DNA of 19,382 nucleotides from LH-M37 sp032251315 (GCA_032251315.1 JAVVEE010000048.1:1-19382), one strand, 5' to 3'; positions 1 to 7,037 are shown, counted from the first letter of the stretch. The notes: generated from the letters alone by a model not told the origin. Numbers and translations are program-made.

Positions 1-170
1 AATCTACGTGACACTGAAAAATTAGAGTGATTTAATGTATTTACAGGATGTACCAAGGTTAGCTTTGGGTCGGTAGCTGACCTCATTAGCTTTAATGATG
101 AAGTGGTTGCATTCAAGTGTATGGAGCGCAAGCCGTGAGCTAGGTGATAAGCAGTAACAGAGTATTCTTC

Positions 171-189
171 TGTCTACATTGTGTCTACA
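171..189 (+). repeat. Paired TGTCTACA direct repeat (possible integrase arm sites)
   Basis: TGTCTACA occurs at 171-178 and again at 182-189, separated by TTG, so the copies start 11 bp apart, about one helical turn. They lie 52 bp from the tRNA-derived repeat at 241. Short direct repeats at this distance are typical of arm-type binding sites for tyrosine recombinases or their excisionases. The role is inferred; the repeat itself is exact. Confidence 0.4.
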
Positions 190-240
190 TGAAAATTTCA
201 GAGCAGGGTGAAGATTTTCTGAAAATCACGTAAGTCATTG

Positions 241-265
241 AATTAGTGTGGTACCGAGGGCCGGA
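241..265. repeat. Copy of the tRNA-Leu 3' end (att-like direct repeat)
   Basis: These 25 bases match 421-445 with one mismatch (T244 versus A424). The matching stretch at 421-445 covers the 3' end of the tRNA-Leu gene (acceptor 3' strand, discriminator and CCA) and 8 bases beyond it. The match stops sharply inside the T arm. The spacing between copies is exactly 180 bp. Duplication of a tRNA 3' end next to the gene is the classic footprint of integrase-mediated insertion, so this is a candidate att core. Confidence 0.6.
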
Positions 266-420
266 TCAGGATTGTCAGGAACAATCCTAAACATATTTAT
301 GCTTTCTATAAATATGGCCCGAAGGGTGGATCGCAGGGAAGTGATCCATAATCTAACCGGCAGCCGGTTCGAATGTTTCAGCACCTGACATGATTGAGAA
401 ACTGTAATCAGGTGAAGTTA

Positions 421-445
421 AATAAGTGTGGTACCGAGGGCCGGA
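421..445. repeat. att-like direct repeat at the tRNA-Leu 3' end
   Basis: This is the partner of 241-265 (24 of 25 bases identical). It includes the last 17 bases of the intact tRNA gene, so the tRNA itself is the likely attB side and remains functional. Confidence 0.6.
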
Positions 446-515
446 ATCGAACCGGCACTCCCGTAAAGGAACCGGATTTTGAATCCGGCGCGTCTACCAG
501 TTCCGCCACCCCGGC
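429..515 (-). tRNA. tRNA-Leu (anticodon CAA)
   Basis: On the minus strand an 87-nt class II tRNA can be folded. The acceptor stem starts GCCGGGG and pairs with CCTCGGT (a G-U first pair and one G-U inside), followed by discriminator A and an encoded CCA. The anticodon stem CCGGA/TCCGG encloses the loop TTCAAAA, giving anticodon CAA, which reads leucine codon UUG. The variable arm is long, as in leucine tRNAs, and the T arm carries GGTTCGATTCC. The 3' end points to the window start, where a partial copy of it lies. Confidence 0.95.
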
Positions 516-571
516 ACACAGGCTGGCTATTCTAACGGATTCTGCTGTAACGGCAATAGAAACCGGCCGGT

Positions 572-871
572 TTAGGGAAATACTTTCCTGAAGGGTTTGA
601 CTGTGACTTTGTGGTAGACGCCAGCGTGGGCGTAGGGGTCGTCGTCGGCCCAGGTTTGGGCGGCTTCGATATCTTCAAATTCGGCGACCACCAGGCTGCC
701 GCTGAAACCGGCTTCGCCCGGGTCTTCGCTGTCGATGGCGGGGTGGGGGCCGGCGAGGATTAAGCGGCCCTGGTCGAGCAGGGTGTTGAGGCGTTCGAGA
801 TGGGCCGGGCGGGCGGCCAGTCTTTTTTCCAGGCTGTTGTCGATGTCTTCGGCGATGATGGCGTAGAGCAT
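572..871 (-). CDS. yciI: YciI family protein
   Basis: A 99-aa small cytoplasmic protein of the YciI family (ferredoxin-like fold). Seen: N-terminal strand MLYAIIAED, the ARPAHLERLN segment with His24, and the C-terminal DPYAHAGVY segment (Asp78-Tyr80), which are the usual landmarks of the family. Length is typical. The biochemical role of YciI in cells is unsettled; related proteins include dehalogenase-like enzymes, but no substrate can be inferred here. The ATG directly abuts the TAA of the upstream yciB gene with no bases between, so the two are probably co-transcribed and translationally coupled. The yciB-yciI pairing is common in gammaproteobacteria. The gene ends about 57 bp from the start of tRNA-Leu. 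Confidence 0.9.
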   Translation of the reverse strand: MLYAIIAEDIDNSLEKRLAARPAHLERLNTLLDQGRLILAGPHPAIDSEDPGEAGFSGSLVVAEFEDIEAAQTWADDDPYAHAGVYHKVTVKPFRKVFP

Positions 872-1552
872 TTATCTGTTCTCCGATTCGTGGTGGTGCT
901 TTTCGGCTTCGACGGTCTCTTCAATGGCTTCCTCTTTTACGCTGATGTGGCGGGTGAGGTAGATGGCCTGCAGGATGATGAAGACCAGGGTGAGTCCCAT
1001 GAGGCCGAAGAGTTTGAAATCGACCCACATATCCATGCGCAGTTTTTCAGTCATGTCCAGGCCGTAGAAGAAAGCCACGTATAAATTGGCGGCACCGCTG
1101 ATCAGGAAGAATGTCACCCACGCCAGGTTCAGACGGTTCCAGATGCGTTGGGGCAGTTCGATTTGATTGCCCATGGCGCGTTCGACCAGGGTTTTTTCGC
1201 CGATGAAAAAGCTGATGAAAAACACCGCGGCGAACAGCCAGTTGAGCACGGTGGGTTTCCATTTGACGAAGTCGGGGTTGCCGAACATGATGGTGAGGCC
1301 GCCCAGTACGGTGATCAGTGCGAGGGAGAAAAGGTGCATTTTTTCGAACTTGCGGGTCTGTATCCAGTGGTAGCTCACCTGCACAAAACTGGCGACAATG
1401 GCGACACCGGTGGCGACGATGGTGGCGATGATCATCTCCGGTTTGGCGGGGTCGATGAGCCCGCCGATAAAGGTGTTTTCAACCAGGAAACTGGCCTGAT
1501 AGTAGCTGACAAAGAATAGAATAATTGGAAAAAAATCAACAAGTAACTTCAT
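872..1552 (-). CDS. yciB: YciB / intracellular septation protein A, inner membrane
   Basis: A 226-aa polytopic inner-membrane protein of the YciB (septation protein A) family. The family is linked to cell-envelope integrity and division; the exact activity is not established. Seen: the N-terminal start MKLLVDFFPIILFF, several hydrophobic segments, and the motifs GGLT, KWKPTV, LPQRIWNRLNLAW, GAANLYVAF and WVDFKLFGL that align with E. coli YciB. I chose the ATG at 1552 because it gives the family N-terminus; a GTG at 1615 would add 21 unrelated residues. The C-terminus carries about 25 extra charged residues (EEAIEETVEAEKHHHESENR) absent from E. coli YciB. The gene is divergent from yciO and directly followed by yciI. 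Confidence 0.93.
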   Translation of the reverse strand: MKLLVDFFPIILFFVSYYQASFLVENTFIGGLIDPAKPEMIIATIVATGVAIVASFVQVSYHWIQTRKFEKMHLFSLALITVLGGLTIMFGNPDFVKWKPTVLNWLFAAVFFISFFIGEKTLVERAMGNQIELPQRIWNRLNLAWVTFFLISGAANLYVAFFYGLDMTEKLRMDMWVDFKLFGLMGLTLVFIILQAIYLTRHISVKEEAIEETVEAEKHHHESENR

Positions 1553-1648
1553 ATTGTTAAAGCTCGATAGAGGGTTAGGAGTTCCACGGCATAGGGCATC
1601 GTATTGGTCAGGCACCGCAACCGTTGCCGGGTTCGAAATTCGTGATTT

Positions 1649-1686
1649 TTGACATTGTATCGCAGTCGCTCATAAACCACTATAAT
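1649..1686 (+). promoter_or_regulatory. Candidate promoter of yciO
   Basis: A perfect TTGACA (1649-1654) and a perfect TATAAT (1681-1686) precede yciO. Their spacing is 26 bp, too long for one standard sigma-70 promoter. Either TTGACA pairs with CATAAA (1671-1676, spacing 16) or TATAAT acts with a weak -35 such as TTGTAT at 1655. TATAAT followed by GCGCC ends about 28 bp before the ATG. Confidence 0.45.
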
Positions 1687-1714
1687 GCGCCCTGTTTTAT
1701 ATTGAGTGGCAGGC

Positions 1715-2335
1715 ATGAGTCAGTACTTCGAGATACATCCCGTTAATCCGCAGATGCGCCTGATCAAGCATGCGGTAGAAATTATTCGCAACGGCGGCGT
1801 GGTGGTTTACCCCACCGATTCCAGTTATGCACTGGGCTGCCATCTGGGCGATAAGGATGCGATGGTTCGGCTGCGCCGCATTCGCCAGATTGATGAGAAG
1901 CATAATCTGACGCTGGTCTGTCGCGACCTGTCGGAGATCGCGGTTTATGCCAGGATCGAAAATGCCGATTACCGTATCCTCAAGTCGCTGACGCCGGGAC
2001 CTTATACCTTTATTCTGAATGCCACCCATGAAGTGCCGCGGCGGTTGATGCACCCCAAGCGGCGCACTATCGGCATTCGGGTGGTGGATCATCCGATAGT
2101 GCAGGCGCTGCTGGAAGAGCTGGGGCAGCCGTTGATGAGCTGCACCCTGGTGTTGCCGGGCGAGGAACATCCCGTGACCGATGCCGAGAATGTGCGCGAT
2201 GTACTGGAAAATCAGGTGGATCTGATTATTGATGGCGGCCATTGCGGACCTGAACCGACCACGGTGATTCGTCTGAATGAGGGTGTGCCACAGCTGCGCA
2301 GGCAGGGCAAGGGCAGGGATCACGGGCTGGCATAA
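1715..2335 (+). CDS. yciO: YciO, Sua5/YciO/YrdC family protein
   Basis: A 206-aa cytoplasmic protein of the Sua5/YciO/YrdC superfamily, whose TsaC members make threonylcarbamoyl-AMP for tRNA t6A. It matches the YciO branch rather than TsaC: MSQYFEIHPVNPQMRLI at the N-terminus, GGVVVYPTDSSYALGC (about residues 28-43), NLTLVCRDLSE, PGPYTFIL, EVPRRL and the C-terminal VDLIIDGG and PTTVI align along their length with E. coli YciO. Whether YciO contributes to t6A is unclear, so no reaction is assigned. The ATG at 1715 fits the family start and follows GGCAGG; a GTG at 1706 would add three residues. The gene is transcribed away from yciB. Confidence 0.92.
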   Translation: MSQYFEIHPVNPQMRLIKHAVEIIRNGGVVVYPTDSSYALGCHLGDKDAMVRLRRIRQIDEKHNLTLVCRDLSEIAVYARIENADYRILKSLTPGPYTFILNATHEVPRRLMHPKRRTIGIRVVDHPIVQALLEELGQPLMSCTLVLPGEEHPVTDAENVRDVLENQVDLIIDGGHCGPEPTTVIRLNEGVPQLRRQGKGRDHGLA

Positions 2336-2375
2336 AGCGCAGTGAGCGGTTTTGTTCTGTCCCCGGCAGGCGTTG

Positions 2376-2440
2376 GTAGGTGCGAATCCATTCGCACAGG
2401 ATGCTGATTAAACATTTTGTGCGAATGAATTCGCACCTAC
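2376..2440. repeat. REPIN-like inverted repeat, copy 1
   Basis: Two 23-bp arms, 2376-2398 and 2418-2440, are inverted copies with one mismatch and enclose about 19 bases. Each arm starts GTAGGTGCGAAT from the outside, and each arm is itself near-palindromic (GTGCGAAT..ATTCGCAC). A second copy lies at 8095-8156. Paired REP sequences of this form are typically spread by RAYT transposases encoded elsewhere. The copy lies between yciO and the protease gene. Confidence 0.85.
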
Positions 2441-2594
2441 AGATGTAACGTGATTCCGATGCCGCGTGTCTCGAACCAGCATGGGCGCAGAGCTTTTCTT
2501 TCATGTAAACTGAGCGACGTATTTCGATGAAGAATTACCCCGTTATTACCTAATCCATTTTATTCACTTTATATTGCATCTATTTGATTATTAA

Positions 2595-3248
2595 ATGATT
2601 CCATCTGAAATTATCTACGCAATTGCAGTCTGGGCGGTGCCGGTTCTGTTTGCCATTACGCTGCACGAGGCGGCGCACGGCTGGATGGCGAACAAGCTGG
2701 GCGACCCTACTGCAAAGGCACTGGGACGCATCAGTCTGAATCCAATTCGACACATCGACCCGATTGGCACAATAGTGGTGCCGCTGGCGTTATTGATGCT
2801 GAGCGGCTTCATTATCGGCTGGGCAAAACCGGTGCCGGTGGAGATGCGTTATTTCAAAAAGCCGGTGAAGGACATGGCCATTGTGGCGCTGGCCGGCCCG
2901 GCTTCGAATTTTATAATGGCCTGCGGCTGGGCGCTGGTCGCTGTCATCGGACAGATGATGCTGTCACCGGGTGATACGGTGGCGGGGTTTATCATTCAAA
3001 TGGGCAATGCCGGTATCACCATTAACCTGATTCTGATGGTACTGAATCTGCTGCCGATTCCACCGCTGGATGGTGGCAGGGTGGTGGCGGGTGTGATGCC
3101 ACCGCAGATGGCTGACGCTTTTATGCGCATTGAAGCTTACGGTCTGTTCATTGTTATTTTTCTGTTAGTGACGGGCATATTAGGTAAAATCCTGTGGCCC
3201 ATGGTGCTGTTTTTTTCGGCGCTGATCAAAATGGTTTTTCAAATTTAA
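2595..3248 (+). CDS. Site-2 protease family zinc metalloprotease (M50)
   Basis: A 217-aa polytopic membrane protein of peptidase family M50 (site-2 protease), which cuts substrates within the membrane. Seen: the zinc-binding HEAAH motif at residues 24-28 in the first hydrophobic segment, GPASNF at 101-106, and NLLPIPPLDGGR at 151-162, whose Asp159 is the expected third zinc ligand. Five to six hydrophobic segments fill the rest. There is no PDZ domain, so this is the short form and not RseP; similar short proteins often sit beside trpS and scpA in gammaproteobacteria. The substrate is unknown. The ATG at 2595 has little Shine-Dalgarno sequence. The stop codon overlaps the ribosome-binding site of trpS, which suggests co-expression. 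Confidence 0.92.
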   Translation: MIPSEIIYAIAVWAVPVLFAITLHEAAHGWMANKLGDPTAKALGRISLNPIRHIDPIGTIVVPLALLMLSGFIIGWAKPVPVEMRYFKKPVKDMAIVALAGPASNFIMACGWALVAVIGQMMLSPGDTVAGFIIQMGNAGITINLILMVLNLLPIPPLDGGRVVAGVMPPQMADAFMRIEAYGLFIVIFLLVTGILGKILWPMVLFFSALIKMVFQI

Positions 3249-3252
3249 GGAG
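3247..3252 (+). promoter_or_regulatory. Ribosome-binding site deciding the TTG start of trpS
   Basis: AAGGAG lies 5 bases before TTG at 3258, which opens the trpS frame. It shares its first two bases with the stop codon of the upstream protease gene. No better ATG or GTG precedes the conserved region, so TTG is the likely start. Confidence 0.7.
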
Positions 3253-3257
3253 TTGAA

Positions 3258-4475
3258 TTGAGTAACTTACCAACACAGCACCAGCGTGTGCTTTCGGGCA
3301 TGCGGCCGACGGGTCGTCTGCATTTGGGACATTATCACGGTGTTTTGAAGAACTGGGTGAATCTGCAGCACGAGTATGAGTGCTTCTTTTTTGCGGCGGA
3401 CTGGCATGCGCTGACTACGCATTACGAAGACCCATCCATGATCGAATCGAGCACCTGGGAGATGGTGATCGACTGGCTGGCGGCGGGCATCAGCCCCGGT
3501 GCGGCCAAGATATTCATCCAGTCCAAGGTGCCGGAACACGCTGAATTGCACACCCTGTTGTCGATGATTACCCCGCTGGGCTGGCTGGAGCGGGTGCCCA
3601 CCTATAAAGATCAGCAGGAAAAGCTCAAGGAGATGGATCTTGCCACCTACGGCTTTCTGGGTTATCCCCTGCTGCAAAGCGCCGATATTCTGATCTATAA
3701 AGCGGGCATGGTGCCGGTGGGCGAAGACCAGGTTGCGCACGTCGAGCTCACCCGCGAAGTGGCGCGCCGTTTCAATCATCTTTACGGGCGCGAGATCGGT
3801 TTTGAGCAGAAGGCGGAGCAGGCCGTGGCTAAAATGGGCAAGAAAAACGCCCGTATGTTCAAGGACTGTCGCAAAAAATATCAGGAAGAAGGGGTTCAAA
3901 ATGCGCTGGATATGGCCAAGGCGCTGCTGGATTCGCAGCAGAATATCTCCATCGGCGACAAGGAGCGTTTGTACGGCTATCTGGAAGGTTCCGGCAAGAT
4001 TATTCTACCCGAACCCAGGGCGTTGCTGACGCCCGCGTCGAAAATGCCGGGTCTGGATGGTCAGAAAATGTCCAAGTCCTACGGCAATACCATCGCTCTG
4101 CGCGACAGCCCCGATGTGATCACCAGGAAAATTCGCACCATGCCTACCGATCCGGCGCGGGTGCGCCGCAATGATCCTGGCGATCCGGCCAAGTGTCCGG
4201 TCTGGCAGTTCCACCGCATCTATTCCAGCCTGGAAACGCAGGAATGGGCGCAGGTGGGTTGTCGCAGTGCGGGCATCGGCTGTGTCGATTGCAAGCAGCC
4301 GGTGATCGACGCCGTGCTGGCCGAGCTTAAGCCGATTCAGCTGCGGGCGCGTGAATATGAAGAGGATCTGACCACAGTCAAGGCGATTGTGGCCAATGGA
4401 AATGAAGCGGCAAGGGACGAGGCGCGTGATACACTGGAAGAAGTAAGAAAAGCCATGGGCATTGCCTACCTATAA
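3258..4475 (+). CDS. trpS: Tryptophanyl-tRNA synthetase, long form with Cys4 motif
   Basis: Charges tRNA-Trp with tryptophan using ATP; a cytoplasmic class I synthetase. Seen: the HIGH-type motif HLGH at residues 22-25 within GRLHLGHYHG, and KMSKS at 270-274. At 405 aa it is longer than the roughly 330-aa E. coli enzyme; the extra length includes a charged insert (about 190-250) before KMSKS and a C-terminal extension of the anticodon region. Four cysteines at 313, 335, 342 and 345 form C-x21-C-x6-C-x2-C, nearly the spacing of the [4Fe-4S] cluster known from Thermotoga maritima TrpRS (C-x22-C-x6-C-x2-C). Cluster binding is inferred. Translation probably starts at TTG 3258 behind AAGGAG. The stop overlaps the scpA start by one base. 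Confidence 0.95.
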   Translation: MSNLPTQHQRVLSGMRPTGRLHLGHYHGVLKNWVNLQHEYECFFFAADWHALTTHYEDPSMIESSTWEMVIDWLAAGISPGAAKIFIQSKVPEHAELHTLLSMITPLGWLERVPTYKDQQEKLKEMDLATYGFLGYPLLQSADILIYKAGMVPVGEDQVAHVELTREVARRFNHLYGREIGFEQKAEQAVAKMGKKNARMFKDCRKKYQEEGVQNALDMAKALLDSQQNISIGDKERLYGYLEGSGKIILPEPRALLTPASKMPGLDGQKMSKSYGNTIALRDSPDVITRKIRTMPTDPARVRRNDPGDPAKCPVWQFHRIYSSLETQEWAQVGCRSAGIGCVDCKQPVIDAVLAELKPIQLRAREYEEDLTTVKAIVANGNEAARDEARDTLEEVRKAMGIAYL

Positions 4476-5311
4476 TGACTGAACCCAATTCACAAGCCCC
4501 TGCGGTTGATGACCGCAAAAGAACCCAGGACGAAATGCCGTTTGCACTGGTGCAGGGCGAGTTGCTGACGGTTATTCCCCGCGATTTGTACATCCCCCCC
4601 GATGCGCTGGAAGTGATTCTTGAAGCCTTTGAGGGGCCGCTGGATCTGCTGCTATACCTGATCAAGAGGCAGAACCTGGATATTCTGCAAGTCCCTATTA
4701 GCGAAATCACCCGTCAGTACATGACCTACATCGACATGATGCAGACGCTGAAAATTGAGATCGCCGCCGAATATCTGGTGATGGCGGCCATGCTGGCGGA
4801 GATCAAGTCGCGGATGCTGTTACCGCGTCCGGTAGAGTCAGATGAAGAGGATGACCCCCGTGCCGAACTGTTGCGTCGCTTGCAGGAATACGAGCGCTTT
4901 AAACAGGCGGCGCAGAACATCGACGAACTGCCGCGCGTGGGTCGCGACGTCTATTTAACGGATGTGGAACTGCCTGAGCTGGATCAGGACAGGCCAGTGC
5001 CCGAAGTGGATCTGAGGGATTTGCTGATGGCTTTCAAGGACGCCATGGCGCGTTCGGCCATGTACAGCCACCACCAGATTCAGCGTGAAACCCTGTCGGT
5101 GCGTGAGCGTATGAGCAGGGTGCTGGAAACCATCACGGCGCATGACTTTACCGATTACACTCAGCTGTTCACCATCGAAGAGGGTCGCCGCGGTGTGGTA
5201 GTAACCCTGCTGGCTTTGCTGGAGCTGGTGAAAGAACAGCTGATCGATCTGGTTCAATCTGAAGCGTTTGCCTCTATTCATGTCAGAGCGGCTTCCGGCA
5301 GTGAAAAATAA
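4475..5311 (+). CDS. scpA: Segregation and condensation protein A (kleisin)
   Basis: ScpA is the kleisin subunit that bridges the heads of the SMC ATPase and, with ScpB, forms the SMC-ScpAB condensin for chromosome compaction and segregation. Seen: the hallmark FEGPLDLLLYLI at residues 52-63, then LDILQVPISEITRQYM and EYLVMAAMLAEIKSRMLLP. The C-terminal winged-helix region (about 215-270) includes VVVTLLALLELVKEQ. At 278 aa it has about 45 residues before the usual family start, so a later start cannot be excluded, but the ATG at 4475 overlaps the trpS stop in the coupling arrangement ATAATG. It is followed after 48 bp by scpB. Confidence 0.95.
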   Translation: MTEPNSQAPAVDDRKRTQDEMPFALVQGELLTVIPRDLYIPPDALEVILEAFEGPLDLLLYLIKRQNLDILQVPISEITRQYMTYIDMMQTLKIEIAAEYLVMAAMLAEIKSRMLLPRPVESDEEDDPRAELLRRLQEYERFKQAAQNIDELPRVGRDVYLTDVELPELDQDRPVPEVDLRDLLMAFKDAMARSAMYSHHQIQRETLSVRERMSRVLETITAHDFTDYTQLFTIEEGRRGVVVTLLALLELVKEQLIDLVQSEAFASIHVRAASGSEK

Positions 5312-5359
5312 TTCGAATGGAAGGCAGACTGTCAAAGAGATTATTGAAAGGTATTTGAA

Positions 5360-6151
5360 ATGACTTTGGACGAAACAAAAAACATTCTGGAAGCGATTTT
5401 GCTGTCCGCAGAAAAACCGATGTCAGTGGAGCATCTCGACTCGATTTTTGACGGCGATGAAGACCGACCCACACGCGACGACATTCGCAAGGCGCTGCAC
5501 GATCTGACCGATGAATACGCCGGGCGCAGCTTTGAGCTGAAGCAGGTCGCCAGCGGTTTCAGAATTCAGGTGAAACAGGATTACGCGCCGTGGGTGGGCC
5601 GTCTCTGGGAGGAAAAACCCGCACGCTATACCCGCGCCCTGCTGGAAACCATGGCGCTGGTCGCCTACCGCCAGCCGATTACGCGCGGTGAAATCGAAGA
5701 GGTGCGCGGTGTCAGCGTCAGTTCGAACATCATCCGCACCCTGCAGGAACGCAGCTGGATAAAAGTGCTGGGGCATAAGGACGTTCCCGGCAAACCCGCT
5801 TTATACGGCACCACCCGCGAGTTCCTGGATTATTTCAACTTGACCAGCCTCGATGAACTTCCGACACTGGCGGCTATCAAAGATCTGGATAAGGCTTATC
5901 CCGAATTAGCGCTGGGCGATCATGTCGATGAGCTTGATGATGATGCTGAAGCCGTTGCGGAGAGCGAAGAGGGCGAAGTCGATGCAGCAGCGGCAGAGCA
6001 GTTATCTGAAAACAGCGAAGCGGCGGAAGAGGCCGATGAAATCGATGCGCTTGTCGAAGCTGATGAAGCAGATGAAGCCAACGAGCTTGTCGATGTAGAT
6101 GACGAGATCGAAGACCCGGAAGACGAACGATCCTCCGCAACCGGCGTTTAA
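5360..6151 (+). CDS. scpB: Segregation and condensation protein B, with acidic tail
   Basis: ScpB dimerises and binds ScpA in the SMC-ScpAB complex. Seen: tandem winged-helix domains over residues 1-175, with the family signature AYRQPITRGEIEEVRG at 102-117 and GKPALYGTT at 144-152. From about residue 185 to the end (263) the protein becomes an extremely acidic tail rich in Asp, Glu and Ala, with few basic residues. Low-complexity acidic C-termini occur in proteobacterial ScpB, but this one is almost 80 residues. GAAAGG lies about 9 bases before the ATG. rluB follows after 40 bp, a common scpB-rluB neighbourhood. Confidence 0.95.
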   Translation: MTLDETKNILEAILLSAEKPMSVEHLDSIFDGDEDRPTRDDIRKALHDLTDEYAGRSFELKQVASGFRIQVKQDYAPWVGRLWEEKPARYTRALLETMALVAYRQPITRGEIEEVRGVSVSSNIIRTLQERSWIKVLGHKDVPGKPALYGTTREFLDYFNLTSLDELPTLAAIKDLDKAYPELALGDHVDELDDDAEAVAESEEGEVDAAAAEQLSENSEAAEEADEIDALVEADEADEANELVDVDDEIEDPEDERSSATGV

Positions 6152-6191
6152 AACCGCATTAACATTTCCACCATAAAGTACCAATATTGAT

Positions 6192-7001
6192 ATGTCTGAA
6201 GAACGTGCACAAAAAGCGCTATCGCGTATGGGCTTCGGTTCACGCCGGGAAATCGAGCGCTGGATCGAACAGGGTCACGTTCGCATCAATGGCGAAGTGA
6301 TCAAGCTGGGCGCCAAAGTCTCAGACGGTGATCGCGCCGAATTCAACGGCAAGCGCATTGTCATTCGCGAAGCTAAGCCCGATGTGCGCGTGCTGGTCTA
6401 TAACAAACCGGTGGGCGAAGTCAGCTCGCGCAAAGATGAAGAGGGCCGACGCACGGTGTTTGATAATCTGCCCAAGCTCACCAATTCACGCTGGGTCAGC
6501 ATTGGTCGCCTGGATATTAATACCAGCGGCCTGTTACTGTTTACCAACAATGGTGAACTGGCGAATCGGCTGATGCACCCTTCACACGAAATTGAACGTG
6601 AATATGCGGTTCGGGTTCGAGGCGAAGTCACCCTGGACAAGCTCAAGCAGCTCAAAAAAGGCGTGCAGCTGGAAGATGGCCCGGCCCATTTTGATGACAT
6701 CGTTGATGTCGGTGGCGAAGGCAGTAACCACTGGTATCACGTGGTTCTGCGCGAAGGCCGCAACCGTGAAGTCAGGCGGCTGTGGGAAGCGGTGGATGTC
6801 ACAGTGAGTCGTCTGATGCGCGTGCGTTATGGCGATATTCATCTGCCCAAGAGCGTGCGTCCGGGTAAATCGATGGACCTGGAACAGCATGAAGTGAAAC
6901 AATTGATGGCTTCGGTGAGTCTAATTCTTGATGAAGAGGCCATCATCAGGGAGCAGGGCAGAAAGAAAAAAAATAAACTGTACAGGGTAAGAGGCGGTTA
7001 G
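6192..7001 (+). CDS. rluB: 23S rRNA pseudouridine(2605) synthase RluB
   Basis: Isomerises a uridine in 23S rRNA (U2605 by E. coli numbering) to pseudouridine. Seen: an N-terminal S4 RNA-binding domain (about residues 2-50: RAQKALSRMGFGSRREIE, GHVRINGEV). The RsuA/RluB/E/F-type catalytic domain contains GRLDINTSGLLLFTNNGELA at 105-124, in which Asp108 is the expected catalytic residue. HPSHEIEREYAVRV and GRNREVRRLWEAV are also family segments. The choice of RluB over RluE/F/RsuA rests on length (269 aa), the S4 domain and the scpB neighbour. The C-terminus is basic (GRKKKNKLYRVRGG). Confidence 0.93.
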   Translation: MSEERAQKALSRMGFGSRREIERWIEQGHVRINGEVIKLGAKVSDGDRAEFNGKRIVIREAKPDVRVLVYNKPVGEVSSRKDEEGRRTVFDNLPKLTNSRWVSIGRLDINTSGLLLFTNNGELANRLMHPSHEIEREYAVRVRGEVTLDKLKQLKKGVQLEDGPAHFDDIVDVGGEGSNHWYHVVLREGRNREVRRLWEAVDVTVSRLMRVRYGDIHLPKSVRPGKSMDLEQHEVKQLMASVSLILDEEAIIREQGRKKKNKLYRVRGG

Positions 7002-7037
7002 CAGAAGCTGTTTAATTTACCGATAGCAGGAGTGAAT

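Larger units (their letters stand above)
1..428. other. Gene-poor flank of tRNA-Leu, probable integration scar
   Basis: I find no convincing complete gene in these 428 bases. Seen directly: two TGTCTACA boxes 11 bp apart, a 25-bp copy of the tRNA-Leu 3' end, and five short inverted repeats between 213 and 369. Plus frame 1 is open from 31 to a TGA at 136-138 and reads like a protein tail (ending VVAFKCMERKP), but an in-frame TGA at 28-30 interrupts it, so at most it is a decayed gene end. The tRNA 3' end faces this side, which is where tRNA-targeting integrases usually place elements. That an element sits or sat here is inference, because no integrase gene is visible. Confidence 0.45.

Noticed and set aside
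394..591. 65-aa plus-strand ORF across the tRNA-Leu gene
   Set aside because: It reads through the complement of a well-formed tRNA and has no ribosome-binding site or protein-like pattern.
2226..2504. 92-aa minus-strand ORF between yciO and the protease
   Set aside because: It covers the end of yciO in antisense and the REPIN; its residues come from the palindrome and show no family motif.
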